A program made the position numbers and the translations under genes. The notes beneath the pieces are model-generated. The model saw only the letters and a list, made by a program, of their open reading frames with translations, did no database searches and was not told the origin of the DNA. This document shows positions 60,987 through 64,000 of a stretch of 64,000 nucleotides of DNA, piece after piece; the first letter of the stretch is position 1; every line of letters starts with the position of its first letter. The stretch is from JBMORL01 sp049322335 (GTDB lineage: Bacteria > Bacteroidota > Bacteroidia > Flavobacteriales_D > UBA2798): the NCBI GenBank assembly GCA_049322335.1, contig JBMORL010000105.1:1-64000 (forward strand), given 5' to 3'.

Positions 60987-60990
60987 TGAC

Positions 60991-62343
60991 ATGATAAAAA
61001 GAGAAATATTGCAGGAGCTAAAGAACTGGGCTGTTAAGAAAAACCGTAAACCTATGGTTTTAAGGGGAGCAAGGCAAGTAGGGAAAACCACTGTTGTAAA
61101 TGAATTTTCAAAAAATTTCACTCAATATATCCGGTTAAATCTCGAATTACCGGAAGATAAAAAACCGTTTCGCAATTTTTCAACCATAGAAAACCTGGTT
61201 CAAACTATTTTTATTTCGAAAGGAAAACAATATTCATTGCGAAAAAATACTTTGTTATTTATAGACGAAATACAGGAGGTGCCGGAAGCATTTAACCTGC
61301 TCAGGTATTTTTATGAAGAAATTCCTGAGATGCCGGTAATTGTTGCCGGATCTTTACTGGAGACCTTATTTCAACGAGACCTGCAATTTCCGGTAGGGCG
61401 GGTAGAATTTCTGGTTATGCGGCCGGTTTCGTTTTATGAATTCTTACAGGCAACCAACGAAAAACCTGCCATAAAGGAATTTGAAAAAGTTCCGGTATCA
61501 CTAAATGCGCATGAAAAATTGATCACACTTTTTCATACCTATGCGTTAATTGGCGGAATGCCTGAAATTGTAAAAACATGGATGGAGACAAAAGACATTA
61601 CCGCTTTGTCTTCTGTCTACGATTCCCTCATCACATCCTATTCTGAAGACGTTGAAAAATATGCCAACTCAGAAAAACAAACCCAGGTATTACGCCACGT
61701 TATTCAAACTTCGTTTATTGAAGCCGGCAAACGAATCAAGTTTCAGAATTTCGGAAAATCAGCTTATGGTTCAAGAGAAGTAGCTGAAGCTTTCAGGACA
61801 CTGGAAAAGGTTTTTCTCCTTCACCTGATTTATCCTTTTACAGGATATAAATTACCCATTGAACCCGAATTGCAAAAGTCGCCCCGGCTCCATTTACTGG
61901 ATACCGGGCTTATCAATTACAAAGCCGGGTTACAAGCCGAATTAATAGGAACAAAAGACCTGAATGCCGTTTACCAGGGAAAAATAATTGAACATCTTAT
62001 TGGACAGGAAATACTATCTAAGGCATATAGCCCTCTTGCCGCTTTACAATTTTGGGTAAGAGAAAAAAACACATCCACAGCAGAAGTAGATTATCTTATC
62101 CATTACAAAGGAAAAATAATTCCCGTTGAAGTTAAATCAGGAAAAACAGGTAAACTAAAATCACTTCATTTGTTTATGGATGAATCGCCTTCAACTGTGG
62201 CCATTCGGTTTTACAGAGGTGAATTTTCGGTTACAGAAACAGTAACACCCAATGGAAAAAAATTCAGGTTATTAAATTTACCCTATTACCTGGTTTCTAA
62301 AATAGAAGATTACCTTATTATGTTTGAAAAACAGAAAAAGTGA
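60991..62343 (+). CDS. AAA/DUF4143 family ATP-binding protein
   Basis: This 450-residue protein has an AAA-type ATPase domain (about 1-160) with Walker A RGARQVGKTTVVNEF, Walker B TLLFIDEIQEVPEA and the sensor-like VIVAGSLLETLF. A helical/winged-helix middle (about 200-300) follows. The C-terminal DUF4143 domain has LLDTGLINYKAGL and the PD-(D/E)xK-like STAEVDYLIHYKGKIIPVEV followed by KSGKTGK. It is longer than and only distantly similar to the 40534 protein. Such genes are common in variable regions and their role is unknown; nucleic-acid or NTP-driven regulation is speculative. It is next to a transposase. Confidence 0.87.
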   Translation: MIKREILQELKNWAVKKNRKPMVLRGARQVGKTTVVNEFSKNFTQYIRLNLELPEDKKPFRNFSTIENLVQTIFISKGKQYSLRKNTLLFIDEIQEVPEAFNLLRYFYEEIPEMPVIVAGSLLETLFQRDLQFPVGRVEFLVMRPVSFYEFLQATNEKPAIKEFEKVPVSLNAHEKLITLFHTYALIGGMPEIVKTWMETKDITALSSVYDSLITSYSEDVEKYANSEKQTQVLRHVIQTSFIEAGKRIKFQNFGKSAYGSREVAEAFRTLEKVFLLHLIYPFTGYKLPIEPELQKSPRLHLLDTGLINYKAGLQAELIGTKDLNAVYQGKIIEHLIGQEILSKAYSPLAALQFWVREKNTSTAEVDYLIHYKGKIIPVEVKSGKTGKLKSLHLFMDESPSTVAIRFYRGEFSVTETVTPNGKKFRLLNLPYYLVSKIEDYLIMFEKQKK

Positions 62344-62351
62344 TTTGTAAA

Positions 62352-63851
62352 TTTTCCAGTTAAAATCGGGTATCTGTTTTATTATTTAACATCCAACACG
62401 AAAAGTCTTCCGTATTTCATGTAATTAACAACTAATCTGATAATACATGAAAAACAAGTACGACAGTTCTGTGGTATTTTTGTATGCCACCGGAAACGAA
62501 GATCTTTTGCCCGAAGATTTCCGGAAAAAGATTCCCTACTCCACCATATCAACGTGGAGAAAAACCAATTTTGAAACCTATACAGGAAACGAATTCAGGT
62601 ATTTTTTTGATGATGCCATGAAACTTTCCCGTCTCATTCATCAGGTGGCCGAAATGAAATCCACTATGAGATCGTTGACGCGGGCATGGTTTATTTTATC
62701 AAAATATATCCAACCTGAATTAATAAAACGTGCTTCCGACAGGTATATCAAGAAAAAAATTGTGATTGCAATTCTTCTTATCAAAAAACATATCGGATTA
62801 ATAAAAACATTGAAATTATTGGGAATATCACAACCACAATTTCAGCAATGGATGCTGGAATTAAGGTTCGATTGTTCTGATTCATTTACCGATCTGTGTA
62901 TGAAAAACCATCCCCGGCAATTGAATTTGTCTGAAATCAAAAAAATACGCGCTATTTTAAATGACCCGGAATGGAACCACTGGCCGGTTACTTCCCTGGC
63001 ATCAAAAGCTCTTCGCGAGAATGTGGTCATTGCCAGTGCAGATTCCTGGTATAAATACGCAAAAATTTTTGGTATTAAACGAAAACTTCAAAAGAAGACA
63101 CGGAAAAAAATTGGACTGATAGCAGAATATCCCAATGAATACTGGCATTGCGATCTTACTGAATTTGAAATGGAAAATGGCAAAAAGGCATACATCACAT
63201 TTGTAATGGATAATTTCTCAAAAATGATTTTAGGTTATTATGTGCGAACAGATAAAACTTTCAGGGGTGTTATTGGAGCACTAAAAATGGCCCTTGTACA
63301 AATGGAAAAAAAAGGTGACTGCTATACTACTCAACTGGTAACAGACGGTGGTAAAGAAAATGTAAATCTTAAGGTTCATGAATTTTTATTGCGTCTCACA
63401 AAACATCGTATCAAGAGAATCACAGCATTAAAAGATATTCAATTTTCAAACTCACCTATAGAAGCTGTTCACCGTACATTGAAAGGAAGATACTTACCAA
63501 AAAAGAAATTTTATTCGATTGAAGAATTAAATGCACATTTAGAATGGGCTGTAAATGATTACAATCACCGGCCACATTACAAACATAAGCCCAGGACTCC
63601 TCATGAAGTTTATTTTAATATCCCTTTGCCCTTTGATGTAAAAGAAAGGATGAAAAAAGCAATGAAAAAACGAATAGAAAAAAACCTGAATGGAAAATGC
63701 AAACAATGCATATGCAACAAAACAGGCAAATGCCAAAAACCGGTTGAAATCGATTTATTTAATTAAATAATTGTAAAATATTGATTTATAAATATATAGA
63801 TATGTATATTTATTCTTACCTTCGGTATATCGTAGATTTAACCTCCGAAAA
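62352..63851. mobile_element. candidate IS-like element around the DDE transposase
   Basis: TTTTCCAGTTAAAATC (62352-62367) and the reverse complement of 63835-63851 (TTTTTCGGAGGTTAAATC) are imperfectly similar (roughly 15 matches, with small gaps) and would bound a ~1.5 kb unit containing only the transposase. The match is weak, terminal TG/CA bases are not evident and no target-site duplication was recognised, so the limits are tentative. Confidence 0.3.
62447..63766 (+). CDS. DDE transposase/integrase (rve core)
   Basis: This 439-residue protein comes from one uninterrupted frame, with no orfA/orfB frameshift. The N-terminal ~215 residues hold helix-turn-helix-like segments (IGLIKTLKLLGISQPQFQQW). 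The retroviral-integrase-type core carries Asp236 in YWHCDLTEFE, Asp300 in QLVTDGGKEN and Glu339 in NSPIEAVHRTLKG, followed by WAVNDYNHRPHYKHKPRTPH, the usual IS3-like C-terminal motif. All three catalytic acids are intact, so it may be active. The C-terminal tail CKQCICNKTGKC is a compact cysteine cluster unusual for this family and may bind zinc. It follows the ATPase by about 100 nt on the same strand. Confidence 0.88.
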   Translation: MKNKYDSSVVFLYATGNEDLLPEDFRKKIPYSTISTWRKTNFETYTGNEFRYFFDDAMKLSRLIHQVAEMKSTMRSLTRAWFILSKYIQPELIKRASDRYIKKKIVIAILLIKKHIGLIKTLKLLGISQPQFQQWMLELRFDCSDSFTDLCMKNHPRQLNLSEIKKIRAILNDPEWNHWPVTSLASKALRENVVIASADSWYKYAKIFGIKRKLQKKTRKKIGLIAEYPNEYWHCDLTEFEMENGKKAYITFVMDNFSKMILGYYVRTDKTFRGVIGALKMALVQMEKKGDCYTTQLVTDGGKENVNLKVHEFLLRLTKHRIKRITALKDIQFSNSPIEAVHRTLKGRYLPKKKFYSIEELNAHLEWAVNDYNHRPHYKHKPRTPHEVYFNIPLPFDVKERMKKAMKKRIEKNLNGKCKQCICNKTGKCQKPVEIDLFN

Positions 63852-63869
63852 ACCCGAATAGCGGTAGGG

Positions 63870-64000
63870 ATGAATAAGATAAAGTTTAAATGGAGACTGG
63901 GTTCGAGTCCCAGCGGGATCACGGGTGTTCATTGTATGAAGCCATCAAAATGCCCCTTCTACAATCAATGCTGGGATGTTGAACCAAATGAAACATTTCT
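63870..64000 (+). CDS. partial reading frame cut by the window edge, cysteine-rich (possibly a gene remnant)
   Basis: A frame starting with ATG at 63870, or ATG at 63936, is open to the right edge. Its readable part includes GVHCMKPSKCPFYNQCWDVE. The H-C-x3-P-x2-C-P-F-x3-C-W pattern resembles a cysteine cluster that I associate with the middle of DUF2779-type PD-(D/E)xK proteins, where it is not N-terminal. If that is right, the visible start is an internal piece of a longer gene broken at this point. The first ~17 codons coincide with the tRNA-like fragment at 63897-63921, so they are unlikely to be original coding sequence. Identity is uncertain. Confidence 0.35.
   Translation, partial: MNKIKFKWRLGSSPSGITGVHCMKPSKCPFYNQCWDVEPNETF
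63897..63921 (+). other. 3' fragment of a tRNA gene (T arm plus acceptor strand), attachment-site-like
   Basis: CTGGG-TTCGAGT-CCCAG is a perfect 5-bp T stem with a canonical T loop (T54 T55 C56 G57 A58 ... C61). It is followed by a 7-nt CGGGATC where the 3' acceptor strand should be, and A at the discriminator position. No matching 5' strand (GATCCCG), D arm or anticodon arm is present upstream, so only about the last 25 nt of a tRNA are here. Such pieces are left at the far end of elements that integrate into tRNA 3' ends. Confidence 0.55.

Larger units (their letters stand above)
60524..60990. other. 467-bp intergenic region, A+T-rich, no credible gene
   Basis: This region begins with the terminator of the lipoprotein gene. 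A 60-codon frame at 60728-60910 is weak and not called. From about 60900 there is a run of T-tracts at roughly helical-repeat spacing (TATTTTA, ATTTTTA, TTATTTTA, ATTTTTTA, TATTTTTA), which suggests intrinsic curvature upstream of the ATPase start. TTATGG and CCATAA form an inverted pair (60951-60956 and 60976-60981). Confidence 0.45.

Noticed and set aside
63780..63925. A complete tRNA gene
   Set aside because: Only the T arm and 3' acceptor strand are present; no complementary 5' strand, D arm or anticodon arm can be found upstream.

Overview
This 64 kb window is chromosomal DNA of a Bacteroidota bacterium, most likely a flavobacterium-like gliding or adhesive lineage. The evidence is two proteins with the type IX secretion system (T9SS) type B C-terminal domain, a PorP/SprF family protein, PorD, four TPR-PD40 proteins of the PorE type, the Bacteroidota-type small omega subunit, BshA, and promoters of the TTG-N19-TAnnTTTG type. 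Most starts lack a Shine-Dalgarno sequence.

Layout. Positions 1-1.1 kb hold the 3' end of an acyl-CoA dehydrogenase and a haem-motif lipoprotein. Positions 1.3-9.8 kb are a minus-strand T9SS adhesin operon: a 1972-residue protein with about 15 SprB repeats and PKD domains, then a TPR-PD40 protein, then PorP/SprF. A palindrome-rich region (9.8-10.1 kb) lies upstream. Positions 10.1-14.1 kb contain a small Bacteroidota protein and the operon bamD-rpoZ-coaBC-porD. Positions 14.2-15.5 kb encode an alpha-oxoamine synthase, and 15.6-18.1 kb hold an A+T-rich pair of unknown secreted/TPR genes. Positions 18.2-22.8 kb carry a TerB-like gene, recR, a glycosyltransferase fusion and a 2-oxo acid dehydrogenase E2. 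Positions 22.8-29.6 kb hold three PD40 paralogues with different C-termini. Positions 29.6-33.1 kb are a tight four-gene operon (exonuclease, FAH hydrolase, polysaccharide deacetylase, acetyltransferase), followed by a MORN-repeat gene flanked by a decayed copy of the acetyltransferase 3' end.

Positions 35.8-41.98 kb hold a VOC protein with a histone-H1-like tail, lon, a GlmU-like protein, an AAA/DUF4143 ATPase and ribosomal protein L31 type B. Positions 42.3-48.3 kb hold a beta-helix lipoprotein, an LTA-synthase-like transferase overlapping a lipid kinase, and a second T9SS type B protein. These are followed by bshA, purH and the rod-shape cluster mreBCD-mrdA-rodA (51.1-56.7 kb), then a TPR histidine kinase with a LytTR regulator and a HEAT-like lipoprotein. 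The right end (60.5-64 kb) is accessory: a second AAA/DUF4143 ATPase, a DDE transposase, a 25-nt piece matching the 3' end of a tRNA, and the start of a reading frame cut by the window.

Most of the window is cell-envelope business: outer-membrane assembly (BamD), T9SS export and surface adhesins, peptidoglycan elongation (Mre/PBP2/RodA) and surface polymer or lipid modification. I did not find a clearly new multi-gene defence or biosynthetic system. The less ordinary signals are the regulatory palindromes, the intergenic repeat that has entered a coding gene, the duplicated gene tail, the histone-tail/VOC fusion, the transferase/lipid-kinase pair, and the recombination-like junction at the right edge.
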